Positions 21,635 through 32,805 of a stretch of DNA of 64,000 bases are shown piece after piece. Every line of letters starts with the position of its first letter. The first letter of the stretch is position 1. Below the pieces are notes generated by a model that was not told the DNA's origin, did no database searches, and saw only the letters and a list, made by a program, of their open reading frames with translations. Source of the DNA: Ligula intestinalis (lineage: Eukaryota > Platyhelminthes > Cestoda > Diphyllobothriidea > Diphyllobothriidae); the NCBI GenBank assembly GCA_036362985.1, contig JAYGXS010000002.1:97961242-98025241 (forward strand), given 5' to 3'. A program made the position numbers and the translations under genes.

Positions 21635-22850
21635 ATGCAACTGATGCAAGTAGTAGACGATTGCGACAGATGTGATGTGCTAGCCTCCAAGTTTGATAAA
21701 CTTGTCAACATAGCAAAAAATATGCAGGAGTTTTTGCTGCAGACCCTCGCTTCAAAGGAAAAACTCGAGGAAGAAATGAAAGGCATGAGAGATTTTATTC
21801 AGCAGACCCTCGTGTCAACAGAAAACCTGACAGCTCCTGCGCTTACATGAAGAACACCTCAGAAACCTACGAGTGTGCCTATACGTAAAGTACAGGCCCA
21901 CATGGGTCACCATGCAGCCACAGTGGAGGCTTATACGAGCACCCGCACTGTGGACAACAAAGGGACGGCTGGGCCACCACCAAAACCTAAGGCTCTCATA
22001 AAAAATTTCAAGACTGTGCCAACACCTAGCGTGAAGGTGCCTAAAGCTGCCGTGCCTGACCTCGCGAGCACCCCTAGCGACAACAGCAAAGTCAATACTG
22101 GCGAAATATTGATACCAGGCCAGTCCGAGGTTGAGGACCACTGCCAGCCCAAGCTCCCAAATCGCAGACACGGATTCTGAGACCAACTTAGAGACCGTGT
22201 CCAACACCGAAATTACATGCAACAACGAAGGGCTTGGCTTCCTGAATACACATAGCAACAGAAATGAGGCCCATGCTGAGGAACCATCTACATCGTCCAT
22301 CCCGAGCTCGAGTCTCACAGAGGCCGATATGACAAAAACTGTAGAAAAAGTCTTCCAACACCCACAAGGATGACAAATTATATTATTGTCCAGGGCCTAG
22401 AAGAATGTACTTCTGTCAGTTCAGACCATAACGCGGAGGACATGGCATCCTTCAATCGTGTTCTAAACGATCTGTTCGAGCCAGGTTTGGAATTTCCAGT
22501 TCTGAAATCATTTCGGATCGGAAAAAAACCTGAAAAGGCCACAAGTACGCCGCGACCATGACCTCTAAAAATCGTGATGTAAAATGACGAACACGTTCAA
22601 CTGATCCCATCAAAAAAGACCAGCCTTTGCCAGTCACAAAAAGAAGTTTTTTTTCAGCCGGAGTACTCTCTAGCGGAACGGCTCAAACGCCGGGAACTTG
22701 TGGCAGAATTACTTTCGATACGAAAAAATGGCGAGACCAGCCTGGAAATCTCGAACGGGAAGATGATTAACAGGAATATGAGGTTCTTAAACCAACCGAT
22801 AATACCTCGAACAATGGCCTGAGCATCGCTTACACAGCTGCAGTCAAACG
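21635..22850 (+). pseudogene. CR1-like ORF1 (broken)
   Basis: Frames in series give a coiled-coil-like start (CDVLASKFDKLVNIAKNMQ...KEKLEEEMKGM), a Pro/Thr/Ser-rich middle, then LKSFRIGKKPEKATSTPRPLKIVM and ERLKRRELVAELL. The last blocks match the ORF1-type RNA-binding domain also seen at 49.4-49.65 kb in the other CR1 copy (IRLGKRPESPTGLTRLRSLKVV). Stops at 22561 and elsewhere and frame changes break it. ORF1 proteins bind element RNA. Confidence 0.55.
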
Positions 22851-22886
22851 AAGTTCAAATTCCACCGAGACAAAATTCACCAAAAT

Positions 22887-23895
22887 ATGTCACTTAAATT
22901 CTTCTACACCAACGCACAGAGTCTGTTGTCCAAGTTAGATGAACTGAAAGTGCAGATATATGACCTTTCTCCCGACATTATCTCTCTGACAGAAACCTGG
23001 CTGTCTGAAAACGTAGATGACCGTGAAGTGGCACTACCTGGCTTTAATCTGTTCCGGAGAGATGGAAGAGGGCGCCAAAGAGGATGAATTATAACTTCCG
23101 TCAAACATGGACTGCTTGTCGCGGAAAAAAACTGAGCAGTTTCATTGCAGTACCGAGGCCATCTGGCTTACTATAAAGGTACCGGAATCACCCAGCCTGG
23201 AAGTTCTGACCGTGTACCGTCCGCCTAGATATGATCATGAGGCTGACACTGGTCTACTAGAAGAGTTAGCGAGATTAGCTGCTCCGCCCGACGTCTTGAT
23301 TATGGGAGACTTCAATGCCCCGCTTATCGATTGGGGTTCATCATACGCACGAGGCCCGGAGCAAGCATTCGACTGGCGTTTACTAGCTCTGAAACTCAAT
23401 GCATCTCTCAGTCAACACGTTCTTTTTCCCACCAGGGTGCGTGAGGGGCAGCAATCAAACTGCCTAGACCTGGTACTTACGAAATCGCTGGACAGCATCG
23501 ACGAGGTGAAATCTCTACCTCCTCTAGGTAAAAGTGATCACATCGTACTAAATTGGGACTATTCTATATTTTCGGTACCCGAACAACCCACCAAGGTTAG
23601 AAGGAATATTTGGCGTGGTGACTTTGATCAAATGAAGGCCGAAATAAACAACATAAATTGGGAATTTGTTTTTTCTGGCAATATAACTGATGATTGGGGA
23701 TGGTTCAGTGAGTTATTGCATACTCTCCTGAGAAACCACTGTCCGATTACACAGAAGAAGCTAAACAACAAACCTCAGTGGCTGACTCAAGCGCTGAAGA
23801 AAGCGATAGAGAAAAAGGGAGATTTTTTAGAAAGTATAGAGCAGACAGAAATCCGGTATCCCCAAATGCATACACAACGCAGAGGAACCTCCTGA
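22887..23895 (+). pseudogene. CR1-like endonuclease (EEP) domain, one stop and a frameshift
   Basis: Shows the family blocks in order: KFFYTNAQSLLSKLDEL (Asn), DIISLTETWL (Glu), VYRPP, DVLIMGDFNAPLIDW (Asp, Asn), and KSDHIVLNWDY (Asp, His). The catalytic set looks complete. A TGA at 23085-23087 cuts the frame after GRGRQRG, and the frame is lost again near 23870. The enzyme nicks target DNA to prime reverse transcription. Confidence 0.8.
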
Positions 23896-24165
23896 AGCGA
23901 CTTATCTTCAAAGTGCGCAAAGACTTTGAAAAAAATTTACTAAACCGGGCAGTTACAAATCGAAGCTTTCTTAATGGCTACTTAAGAAAGACCACACGAA
24001 ACCGGGACCCAGTTCCCCTTCTGAAGGCTAGCGACAGAGCAGAAATGAACGAGGATGGAGCAAAAGCTGACCCTCTTTCACAATTTTTGAAATCGAACTT
24101 TATGACTGAAATCGGAAAATATCCCTCCAAACTATGGCTTAGATGACGGTCCAAAGATTGAAAAT

Positions 24166-25645
24166 GTGGCCTTCGCCGAAGCAACCGTTCTTCAGAAGTT
24201 AATGGCACTAAACGACTCGAAATCATCCGGTCCCGATGACATCCCGCCTAAATTACTGAAAGAACTTTCTGGGGAGCTAGCCAAACCGCTTTCTATGCTT
24301 TTCAGTACCTCGTTTAACGCAGGTTGTTTACCCGCCGATTGGAAATCCGCACGGATCACACCGTTGTATAAAGGCGGCAGAAATATTTCTGCAAACAGTT
24401 ATAGACCAATCAGCCTCACTTCGATCTGTTGCAAGATTATGGAAAAAGTAGTAAAACGAGAGCTGATGCGTTTCTTAGAGCAGCATAACCTTCTATCGGA
24501 TGCGCAACATGGGTTCCGCAGAGGCAGGTCCTGCGTGACGAACCTGCTCCATTGTTTGGAACGCTGGACTCGGGCAGTTGATGGAGGAAATCCGCTTCAT
24601 GTAATCTACATCGACTTCAAGAAGGCTTTTGATAGCGTCCCACATCAACGACTTCTGCACAAACTCAGCCAAATAGGTGTTCGAGGAAATCTGCTGAAGT
24701 GGATTCAAAGCTTCTTACTTGGTCGCTCTCAAACTGTCCATATTGGTGACCAGCAGTCGGCAGACGTTGCAGTCGAGAGCGGTGTCCCCCAAGGCTCTGT
24801 CCTTGGCCCTATACTGTTCATTATATGCGTCAATGAACTGGACTGCGATGTGGCTATTTTTGTCGATGACATTAAGATTTGGAAAGTCATCAGAAATTCA
24901 GCTGACGAAGAACATTTGCAGCTAAACCTAAACCGTCTTCAAACTTGGTCTCAAGACTGGCTTTTGCCGTTTAACGAGAACAAATGCAGTATCCTACGAG
25001 TTGGCCGACCCAGCTCTCAGAACCCCATGGTTTACAGCGGACGCGCAGAAAGATTTGGGAGTATGGATCTCTACGTCTCTCAAGCCCTCGCAGCACTGCG
25101 CAAAAGTAGCCAAGTCTGCGATGTCCGTCCTCTATCTTGTCAAAAGGGCTTTCTGTGCCTTCGATAAAGACTGCTTTGCTAAGGTCTTTGGAACATTTGT
25201 GCGGCCGAAGTTGGAGTTCGCAATGCAAGCATGGAAACCATGGACCGCGAAAGACCTAAATTCCATCGAGACGGTCCAAAGGCGCGCGACCAAACTGGTT
25301 ACCGGTCAGAGATTTTTACCCTACAAAAGACGTTTTGCTAATCCCAATCTATTTCCGTTAAGTTACAGACAGCTACGTGGTGATCTGATACAAGCATTTC
25401 ATATAATGCGCGGGCAGGACTGTTGTCTTCTACCTGGCGAATTCTTTGGGTTAGCAACAACGACAAACTTAAGAGGGCATATCTTTAAACAACGCATAAC
25501 AGGGGCCAGACTAGACACACGCAAGTTCTTCATTGGTAAAAGAGTAGTTGAAGCTCGGAATGCTCTTCCCAAGGACATTGTTATGTCCCCAGCTGTGGAT
25601 ACATTCAAGAGAAATTTAGATTTGCATACCCGAAATTCCCACTGA
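24166..25645 (+). pseudogene. CR1-like reverse transcriptase, two overlapping frames
   Basis: Frame 24166-25167 holds SSGPDDIPPKLLKEL, NSYRPISLTSICCKIME, QHGFRRGRSCVTNLL, VIYIDFKKAFDSVPH (motif A), SGVPQGSVLGPILF (motif B) and FVDD at 24859-24870 (motif C). A frameshift near 25000 moves the rest (DLGVWIS..., LVKRAF, FVRPKLEFAMQAW, SYRQLRGDLIQAF) to frame 25001-25645. Motif C has Val where the minus copy at 46.8 kb has Ala (LADD). It is inactive as it stands because of the frameshift. Confidence 0.85.
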
Positions 25646-26514
25646 AATTAGACCTGCGAGATTGAAATTATATATATGTATATGAACATACTACTCACTG
25701 ATTTTAAGGTATATGTTAGTTTAGAAGAACAAGAATAGCAAGCGTCGAGTCCACCAAACGTTGTGATCCGAGGCTACGCAGATTTGTAAAACTTTTCTCA
25801 ATTCAGGGATGAAATGCTCTGCCCGCAGACATGGTCATGTCGCCATCTGAGCACACGTTAACGATTAAGTCAGAAACCATCTGTAGACAGGTTTAAGACA
25901 TGATTAATTTAGACCAAATAGCCACTGAGCCCCCGAAAATAAAGAGCCAGTTGCCGAAAGCAAATTGCGGACTAATCACCTTATAAAAACATAATACTTG
26001 CTACTTTTCAGTAGTATGTTTTTTTAAAAATAAACTTCGTTTGCATTTCTTCGGTCAATCAGTGGGCAGACTTGTTAAACCAACAAGGGTGCACGATGGG
26101 CACATCGCCGACACTCAATGAGGTTTGCGTGACCTCCGTAAACTTCTTTTCGTGGGACCCTTGGTATTATGGCGAAAACCGCGATGGACTCTCCCTGACA
26201 TACTTCAAACACCCTTAGCACAGGCCATCTGCTTCGAATATTCTCTGCACCCCACCCCTCCACCCCCAGCCCCTCGGGTGACAGTTTTTCTCCTGAAATC
26301 TCCTTAAATGGCATTCGAACCCCTAGACTTCTGAACAATGCCAAAAGAGTTTTTCACTCTCGGCCCTCCCTTACTCAAATTCAAATTACTGGCAACGCCA
26401 CTGTTCTGAAATTTTCTGCAGATCAAATGCATTGAAAAAACTGTCCTGTACCAATAGGTAGTTCAAAGGTATTTACCCCTATTTCCTTCAATAAAACCTG
26501 AACTGACCTCTCAC

Positions 26515-26600
26515 AACTAATTGATGTTCATCCGTTATAAATGCCCCCTTGTTGTTAATGTTTCTTTTCTCTGACGATAGACTCAGGACAAGTAAAAAAT
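26515..26600 (+). repeat. Penelope-type terminal sequence, truncated
   Basis: Directly after the CR1 end: ttgatgttcatccgttataaatgccccc, then TCTGACGATAGACTC followed at once by aggacaagtaaaaaatcgatccggtg. The GAGCCCGAAAGCTC half of the motif is deleted. Confidence 0.4.
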
Positions 26601-26879
26601 CGATCCGGTGTTCCTCAACCCTTGTTTGTCATTCAAAAAATATCTTATCACATTAGATGTACTTTCAAGTTACAATCTGCAGTCTTAAATTCATATCGCA
26701 CTTTAAAAAAGCCCACCAAAATATTCTGTCATATGACCGTTCTCTTGCTCTAGAAGAGGATAACAAAAAATATCATATCGCAGTAATTGCACTTTTAATT
26801 TACAAGTTGCTGCTGTAGTAGCAGGGTGACTGTTTTCTAATGAAGTATCCAACTCTCTGTGCATTAATTACCCGTTTCC

Positions 26880-27000
26880 GCTATAACCTCTGATGATGGA
26901 TCCATGACAGATTTCGAAACGTCAGACGAATGAAGTTTTTGCCGAAGCGGTCGCATCTTCTTCTCCTCATGCTCTTTTCTGTTAGCAGCCAGTCGCGGAT
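26880..27000 (+). repeat. Penelope-type terminus with hammerhead-like core
   Basis: CTGATGATGGATCC, a loop, then TTTCGAAACGTCAGACGAATG at 26889-26932. It matches in reverse the termini at 1.8, 11.75, 41.5, 50.6 and 54.2 kb. No Penelope coding sequence is attached. Confidence 0.5.
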
Positions 27001-27830
27001 TTCTGTAAAAGAAAGTCGACAAGATAAGGATGTGATTCTACGTATTCGGACAAACGTCTTGTGATTTGTACGAAGGGTCAATAACGCCAGACCTGGATGT
27101 AGTATTTGTGGTTGGATTAATTCTCAAGTCTGCAGCCCAGTATAACTGACCACTGCTTATTGGCCGGCCGCAGGGATGATTACATCGCAACTGACCTTCA
27201 CTGAAAGCCTTTTTATCATTCGCTTTCCGTGGACACGTCTTTCTAGGACACCTTTCTCCCCAGGTAGGACAAGAAAAAATTATGCGGTTCGAGGGGAAAC
27301 AGAGTGCTGTGCAGACAGGAATGGTAAGCGGGGCAACCCCGGCATGTTTGAGTCCGTTTGCATTCATCTTCCTGAGTAAACCCTTCCTCTCCCTGCAGCG
27401 AATTTAACCATTTTGGTGACTCGCCTACCGGAGAAATTGCCATTCGACTGAACGACAATATGCAAGTGCAGATAGTGACGCTTAAACGGGCGTTTCGAGT
27501 CTAGCAGTTCTCCTCAGCCAGCCACAATGTTTACCCCACGCAGCAAGAACCCGAGGACTAGAATCACTGGGACATTTTCTAGGACGCATAATGCGTGAAC
27601 TGAGCACGAATCTAACGAATAAGTCCTAACTTACGGGTTTTTGGTGGCTTTTTTAGTTTTCTTGCTAGGATTTTCAGTAGTATTTTTCTAGAATTATTAC
27701 CTCGTACTCTTTACTTTTTATTCAAACGGCAACGATCGCGTAAGTTATCAACTCCACGGAACTTTGTAGACCTAGGCTACGCGACCTTGTAAAGTTTATC
27801 CTAAAGTGCGTACATAGCCGACTGCTGAGG
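27000..27830. other. no gene recognised
   Basis: Contains splice-like strings near 27263, 27324 and 27398, but the frames on either side do not join. Otherwise unassigned. Confidence 0.3.
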
Positions 27831-28215
27831 ATCGTGGCGGGCCATGTTGCTGCGTCATCTGGCCGGCAGGCTCGGTAACCAGCGAGGGCGTTCTCGTGAC
27901 CTCTGCGATCTTCTCCTCATATAACCCTCAGCGCATTGATAAAAATAGCGATGGGTTCCTCCTCCTGATATGCTTCAAACACTCTCAGCATCTTGCATAT
28001 ACTTTGCCCCAAGAGTGACAATTGTTCGTCCTTAAAATCTTTGAAATGGCATTTAAACTTTTAGCATTCTAAACATTCCTAAAAATATATTTTTTACTGT
28101 CTGCTATTTTTACTTTGTCCCATTTGCTGGGATTGCCATTCTTTTGAAATGGTTTGCTGAACCAACGGATTTCATAGCTGCTCTGCACCAATAGGAGGTT
28201 CATAGGCATTTACCT
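27830..28215 (+). mobile_element. CR1-like 3' UTR fragment
   Basis: Similar to 26090-26490 over most of its length (cgtgacctcygy..cttctyyt, tgcttcaaacacyctyagca, aaatggcattyraac, accaataggnngttca, ggnatttacc). It is 5' truncated with no coding part, as is usual for non-LTR insertions. Confidence 0.6.
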
Positions 28216-28249
28216 TTCAATAGAAGGAGAAGCGTTCCTGGGAGAGGTT

Positions 28250-28890
28250 TATTTTAAGCCTGACGTTTTGAGTGGTTTTATCATCTACCCAGCTTCAGAG
28301 TGGACGCTCTGGCTCATGTTTCTCGTCTTAATACCGCTATTTCTTCCAAGCGCATGTTCTAGCAATCTTTGCTGAGTCACTGTGTGTGTATAGCGCCTTG
28401 CAGTCAGCCTTTTCGTTCACCCTGGCTGTCACAGTGCCGCGTGTATTGGTTTCGCTCTCCTGAGTGTTCTTTCACTCATCCTATGTCGCGTTAGAGTCGT
28501 TGAAGGCATATATACGTTGTTCACGGTGTTCGTTGACAGCCCCGGTTAATTTATGTGAACCTTAGGTAGACATCCAGACTTCCTTACTTTGCTTTTATGT
28601 TTGATCATCACCTTCGCCCTCACTTTAGACTACGTCAAAGTTGTATTCATGCCCCATCTCTGCAGCACGGATTGCTACCTCTGACTTCAGCTACAACCTT
28701 CTTACAGCCAGCTTATGCGCATTCATTCGCATTTGTAGTTGTCGGCAGGTTTCTCCAACATAATTGCACATTCAGCAGCTGCACTGAAGTTGGTAGGCGA
28801 CGCCCGACTTCTCTTGATTAAGTATAGAGCCTTTTGGCCGCATTTATTGTTGCCGGATTGTGTAAGTAGGCTTGTGTGCAACCCCTATTC
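28250..28890 (-). mobile_element. Penelope-like GIY-YIG fragment with terminus
   Basis: Minus-strand translation of about 28600-28820 gives YQLQCSC, NYVGETCRQLQ and a later H..GHEYNFDVV, the GIY-YIG core, with stops. A degraded terminal motif (acgttttgag...atcatctac) lies at 28255-28300. Inactive. Confidence 0.55.
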
Positions 28891-29149
28891 CGAAAGGCGC
28901 GAGGGATCTAGCCGCAAGGTCGGAGAATCCTTACCAATATATTTCTCTTACTAAATCTGACCTGACTTGTCTCAACGCCACCCCCTCCCACCGCCAAGAT
29001 TAAGCTGCCCTCTTAAGATTGCACTTAAAAAAAGCCCACGAAAAGTGTATGTCCGCTCTCACTCTAGATGAGGATAACCACCAAATCGGTTGCACTTTCA
29101 AATTCAAACAAAAGAGCTTGAGAGACGAGGAATAAGAACGTACACTCTC

Positions 29150-29176
29150 AGAGAGAGAAAGAGAGAGAGAGAGAGG
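29150..29176 (+). repeat. (GA)n microsatellite
   Basis: A nearly pure GA tract about 70 bases upstream of the TATA-like element of the third dynein light chain gene. It could be bound by GAGA-type factors, but that is a guess. Confidence 0.7.
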
Positions 29177-29242
29177 GAAAACAAAAGTATTCGCGGCAAG
29201 CCCTGCTGAATTTGATTGGCGCGTTGACCTTAAGGTTGTGCC

Positions 29243-29291
29243 TTAAAAGCGCCGAAACTGTGCAGAACTAGCCACCCTCAGTTTTATCGAG
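29243..29291 (+). promoter_or_regulatory. core promoter of dynein light chain copy C
   Basis: TATA-like TTAAAA at 29243-29248 and a perfect initiator string TCAGTT at 29278-29283 (A at 29280). The spacing is about 32-37 bases. The predicted 5' UTR is only about 12 bases. The elements are seen; the start site is inferred. Confidence 0.45.
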
Positions 29292-30443
29292 ATGAGCATA
29301 TCAAGCCAAGCCTCAAGCCGAAAGGACAGCAGGAGTGTCAAGCTCATGGCAGCTGAAATATCCCGACGAGTTAAGAAAAACCATAACCAGAGCGATCTAG
29401 AGAAGACAGTATTCAACCTTATCAGTCAGAGGTGGGATTTCTACAGCAAGAAGGCAGACCTCGCAGACTACATTAAGCTCACTCTCAATGATATCTACGG
29501 ACCCAACTGGCATTGTCTCATCGGCAAGGACTTTGGCTTGTAAGCATCGCAACATATTTGCTTCTTAAAATTAAAATTAACTGGAGACAGTTTAAAGCAG
29601 ATAACAGATTGCAGGTGAAGGCTGCTGCAATGTGGCGGCATTTCTGACCCGTTAGCCGTCATCAGCCTGTCATACCCAGTCACCCAACTGGTGTCCCATC
29701 CAGGGTGCCGATAATGCTATCCGCATCGCCACTGGCAAAGTGAATTCTGTTCATGAAACAGTGAACGTTAATCAATATCTCCCGATGCCAACCGGTAGCC
29801 CAATGGGCCCGTGACTCAGTAGTTAAAGGGTCAGAATTGCGATTCAGAGGTCGCAGGTACGAGCCCCGGGTGGGACACTTTTTGGGGTTGGATATGACTG
29901 GCTGACTATTCTATTCAAGTCTCCCTGGTCTTTGTGGGTAATACCATCTGCGGCCGTTGGAGGGGTTCGAGAATGAACCCAAATGCCGTTAGCGTTCAGT
30001 GACTGTTCATCAATGTGTGTTTAATTGAAATCGTTGACAGAAGTGTCGAACATCACACCACAGTGGTTGAACTGCCGCTCAGAGAACGAAAACAACGTCA
30101 GTAACATCCTCTGAAGAATACTGTCCAAAGTTCTTGTGTAGCCAGGTGATCTCTTGTGTGGAAACTTGGCAGCCTGCAGCTCTTCCTTATTATTCTTTAT
30201 CAGGCTTCGACTATCTACGTGAAAATATTTTGCTCATCAGCTTTCGTAAGCAGCACCAGTCATATTCGCTTAAAGTCATGCGGCTTCGTAAATATCGGTA
30301 GAATTTAAATTTTTTCCACTTAAACAAGGTTTACTACTTATCGCTGCTTGCACCTCCTTTTTAGTTCCATCTCGCATGAGAATGACCTTTACTTCAGTGA
30401 ATTCATCAACGGGCACCAAGTGGTCGTCTTCAAGAGCGGCTAA
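29292..30443 (+). CDS. dynein light chain, LC8-like, copy C (two exons)
   Basis: Exon 1 is 29292-29539 and exon 2 is 30365-30443. The intron 29540-30364 is 825 bases, GT-AG, phase 2 within a Phe codon, the same position as in copies A and B. Predicted protein 108 aa. The core is closer to canonical LC8 than A and B: YGPNWHCLIGKDFG, FSISHENDLYFSEFINGHQ and an exact FKSG terminus. The N-terminal arm is Ser/Arg-rich (about 15 residues longer than LC8). AATAAA at 30500-30505 follows. It probably encodes a dynein or hub light chain. The intron contains S1 SINE copies. Confidence 0.9.
29640..29765 (-). repeat. SINE family S1, inverted, inside the copy C intron
   Basis: The minus strand gives gggtatgacaggctgatgacggcta and other S1 body words. 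It lies about 40 bases from a plus-strand S1 copy. Confidence 0.45.
29800..30010 (+). repeat. SINE family S1, inside the copy C intron
   Basis: tRNA-like GTGACTCAGTAGTTAAAGGG (A-box region) and GGTCGCAGGTACGAGCCCCGGG (B-box region), followed by gggttggatatgactggctgac and caagtctccctgg. It is the copy with both boxes most visible. Confidence 0.55.
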
Positions 30444-30499
30444 ACCCTCTCTTTGATAAAGCTGTCAACTTTCTTGTTAACATGTTCATCCTGAATATA

Positions 30500-30505
30500 A
30501 ATAAA
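30500..30505 (+). terminator. poly(A) signal of dynein light chain copy C
   Basis: AATAAA 57 bases after the stop codon. Confidence 0.6.
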
Positions 30506-30509
30506 CTTC

Positions 30510-31740
30510 TCCCCTCTCGCAACCTCAAAGCCTCTTTTGGGAGACGTAGTAAAATAACGATGAGATGGTATCGTCGATTGTTTGGTCGCAAACGAAAAAT
30601 ATCGACTTGGAATTTGGCATTTATATTTGTTTGCACCAAAAAGGCACTATTTCTACAAACCTGGTTTCGTAACAAATTATGACGATGGGTGCAAATAAAA
30701 TGTACAAACGTTTAATAATGTCAGCAGAAATTGTCCTTTTAGGACGATATTTGGCGGTGTTTTGCAATAAATGGTGAAATAGAAAATGGGCAGTCAAAAA
30801 AACTCCCACACTGAAAATAAAGGCATATTTAAACGTGTCTCCACTTTCGGAAAGCGTGTAAGAGAATAATAACCAGTCAGGAAAATAGGATAGATATGTA
30901 GGGAAGGCTAATCCTACAATAGCAGCTCAGAATGCAATAAAGAAATATGCACAACATTAAATCTCGCGAAGAAGCATCAGGTTAAGTAGGCCGAAATCGG
31001 AATTCTGATGATGTCTAGTGGCCAACGAAACGGGAGCACTTTAGACTGAGTACGTCTAACTGGCTTCGATCGTTTGAATGAACGGTGGCGCATCTCGGCC
31101 GATTTACCAGACTACGCGCTGGTAAGAGCCAATCGCCTCAGTTTTTCATGTGATTAATGATACACAGTGTATTTGTCACCTCCTGGAGTATAACTCGAAA
31201 TTTTAGAACTCGTTTGAACCTCGAGAGTGTAGGCATTAAGAGTGGGGGACGTCTGAGGAAGGTATTAATAAAAGAAACACTACTTAAAAATGGTCAGTAA
31301 GTCGAATTTCTGAAGTATCCAGTAGGGGTAGTAACTACGCCTTAGTCATGAAGCCCGCAGGATACTTGGGCTGGGACGTTGTGGACGCAAATGAATGCGC
31401 GCAAGCTGAGTGGTTAATCGATTTGAATACATCAGTGGCCATTAAAGGCGTCATTTTATGCTTTGTCACGCTGCTTTGAACACGCACAACGGACTTCGGT
31501 CTGCCATAACAGTACGCACAGAAGGATGAAGCATATATCAATGTCAACCGTCAGAAGACGTGCCGAGCCAGTTCTTCTGGCTGATTAACGCGAAACTGCG
31601 CGAAACTGCGCGAGATATGAGGGAATTACCAATTGATTATCATAAATAGTAAACATTTAATATTCCAATGAGTCTTCAAAAAAGTTCACGTGGTGCGTAA
31701 TTCGCATTTCACGAGGGATAACAAGGTACATCATACTTCA
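30510..31740. other. no gene recognised
   Basis: No domain-bearing frames and no repeats shared with the rest of the window were noticed. Confidence 0.3.
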
Positions 31741-32110
31741 ATGCAGCCTGTGTCAGACGACGCTGCAGTCTGATAGCCCTTACTCGTCAAAGAACCTCAG
31801 ATCCTACACGCGGTGATATCTGCACGTAGCAGTTGAGCGTTGTAAGAGCGTGTGTAATCGTATGACGCAACCTCGAAGGTCAACTTACACTCACGTGAAA
31901 CACACCCTTGCTTTGCAACCCGCCAAAACAAACAATCAGGGCTGGGGTAGGGAGGGCCAACACATGACCTCCGATAGGTTGAAGGGGACATCGTTCTGTG
32001 ACGGATTTGGACTCAAAGTAGTGCTTTAATGCAAGTGCCACACGATAAAAATGCTCTTGAAAATTCTATGCAAACGCGTTGGAGACCTTGAAGTAGATTT
32101 ATCGAAGATT
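31740..32110 (+). pseudogene. 5' fragment of the ubiquitin-like gene family
   Basis: Homologous to 34438-34830, the upstream region and first codons of the copy at 34755. Shared blocks are ctacacgcggtga, gcagttgagc, gtgtgtaatc.aatgacgcaacctt/cgaagg, acctccgataggtt, and ATGCTCTTGAAAATTCTATGCAAACGCGTTGGAGAC matching the start of the first domain. It breaks off after about 15 codons and has no downstream domains. Confidence 0.6.
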
Positions 32111-32117
32111 GTCACTA

Positions 32118-32235
32118 CGATCTTTCAGGCCCGGTTTCTTAGGAGGAGAGCGAAGTAATGGGAGGGCTAGAGTAATAGGAACAGTATATTCCGTACCGAA
32201 GGATGGGAAGAATAGGTGAGAGGAAATTGACTTGG
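32118..32235 (+). repeat. repeat R1, short copy
   Basis: Contains caggcccggtttcttaggag and agtaataggaacagtatatt, matching the start of the R1 copies at 60.1 and 63.7 kb. Confidence 0.45.
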
Positions 32236-32593
32236 ACGACCGCAGTGAGGACTCTTTTGTTTTTCGATAAAAGCAGCAGAAAATAAGTGCATGACTGTAA
32301 AGGAACTATTCCTTTCGTCATTTCCGAAAGAGGAAGAAGGAGAAGGGGCGATATCTGGGACCAGGTTGTATTTGAGTTGACGTTTCAAAAGCTGTCTCGC
32401 TTCGATCGTCAGAGCGCGGTTACCGTTCTCCTGCTGGTGTCAGTAAGTGTGTCCAAACGGTAGCAGAAGGACTTAACGTAGGCATTATCTTGCTTGTATC
32501 AGCCTAAACCTTCGTTTCTAGTGTTCGTGTGCAGGCCCAGGCGTGCGAAACTATCATCTGAGGCAGATTTTTGCATCCCTGGTACGTGTGTAT

Positions 32594-32805
32594 ATAGAGA
32601 GGTAGAAGGCGTTGCGAACACCGGAATCATACTTTTACTTGTCTGAGCTTTCGGGCTCTTTCTAGAGTCTATCGTCAGAGATAAAAGGCGTACATGAAAG
32701 ACAAGCAACAGTTATAGGGCGCAGGAACCAATCTAGAAGGAGCCTGAAAGCTCAAACAAGTAAAATTATGATTCCGGTGATCGCAGCGCTTTCTACTTCT
32801 CTATC
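32594..32805. repeat. palindrome of two Penelope-type termini
   Basis: Arms 32594-32667 and 32731-32805 are inverted copies, roughly 85 percent identical by eye. They share the words TTGAGCTTTC/GAAAGCTCA, ACCGGAATCAT/ATGATTCCGGT and TCTAGA, around a 63-base centre. The minus strand of the left arm plus centre carries TCTGACGATAGACTC...GAGCCCGAAAGCTCAGA, the complete hammerhead-like core. The right arm lacks the CTGACGA half. Confidence 0.7.

Larger units (their letters stand above)
21600..26512 (+). mobile_element. CR1-like non-LTR retrotransposon, near full length, decayed
   Basis: Order: ORF1 remnant, apurinic-type endonuclease (22887-23895), reverse transcriptase (24166-25645), then about 870 bases of 3' untranslated sequence. 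It ends at 26490-26512 in tcaataaaacctgaactgacc. The same 3' region is found as 5'-truncated copies at 27.83-28.2 kb (+) and 33.94-34.4 kb (-) and behind the minus copy at 45.49 kb, which fixes the element end. Confidence 0.85.

Noticed and set aside
27264..27502. Possible two-exon gene: exon 27264-27323 with gtaagc donor, exon from 27399 after ctgcag reading EFNHFGDSPTGEIAIRL
   Set aside because: The first exon is open in phase 0 but the second is only open in a different phase, so the frames do not join. No family recognised.
29150..29176. CRISPR-like or structured repeat array
   Set aside because: It is a simple GA microsatellite in a eukaryotic genome; no spacer structure.
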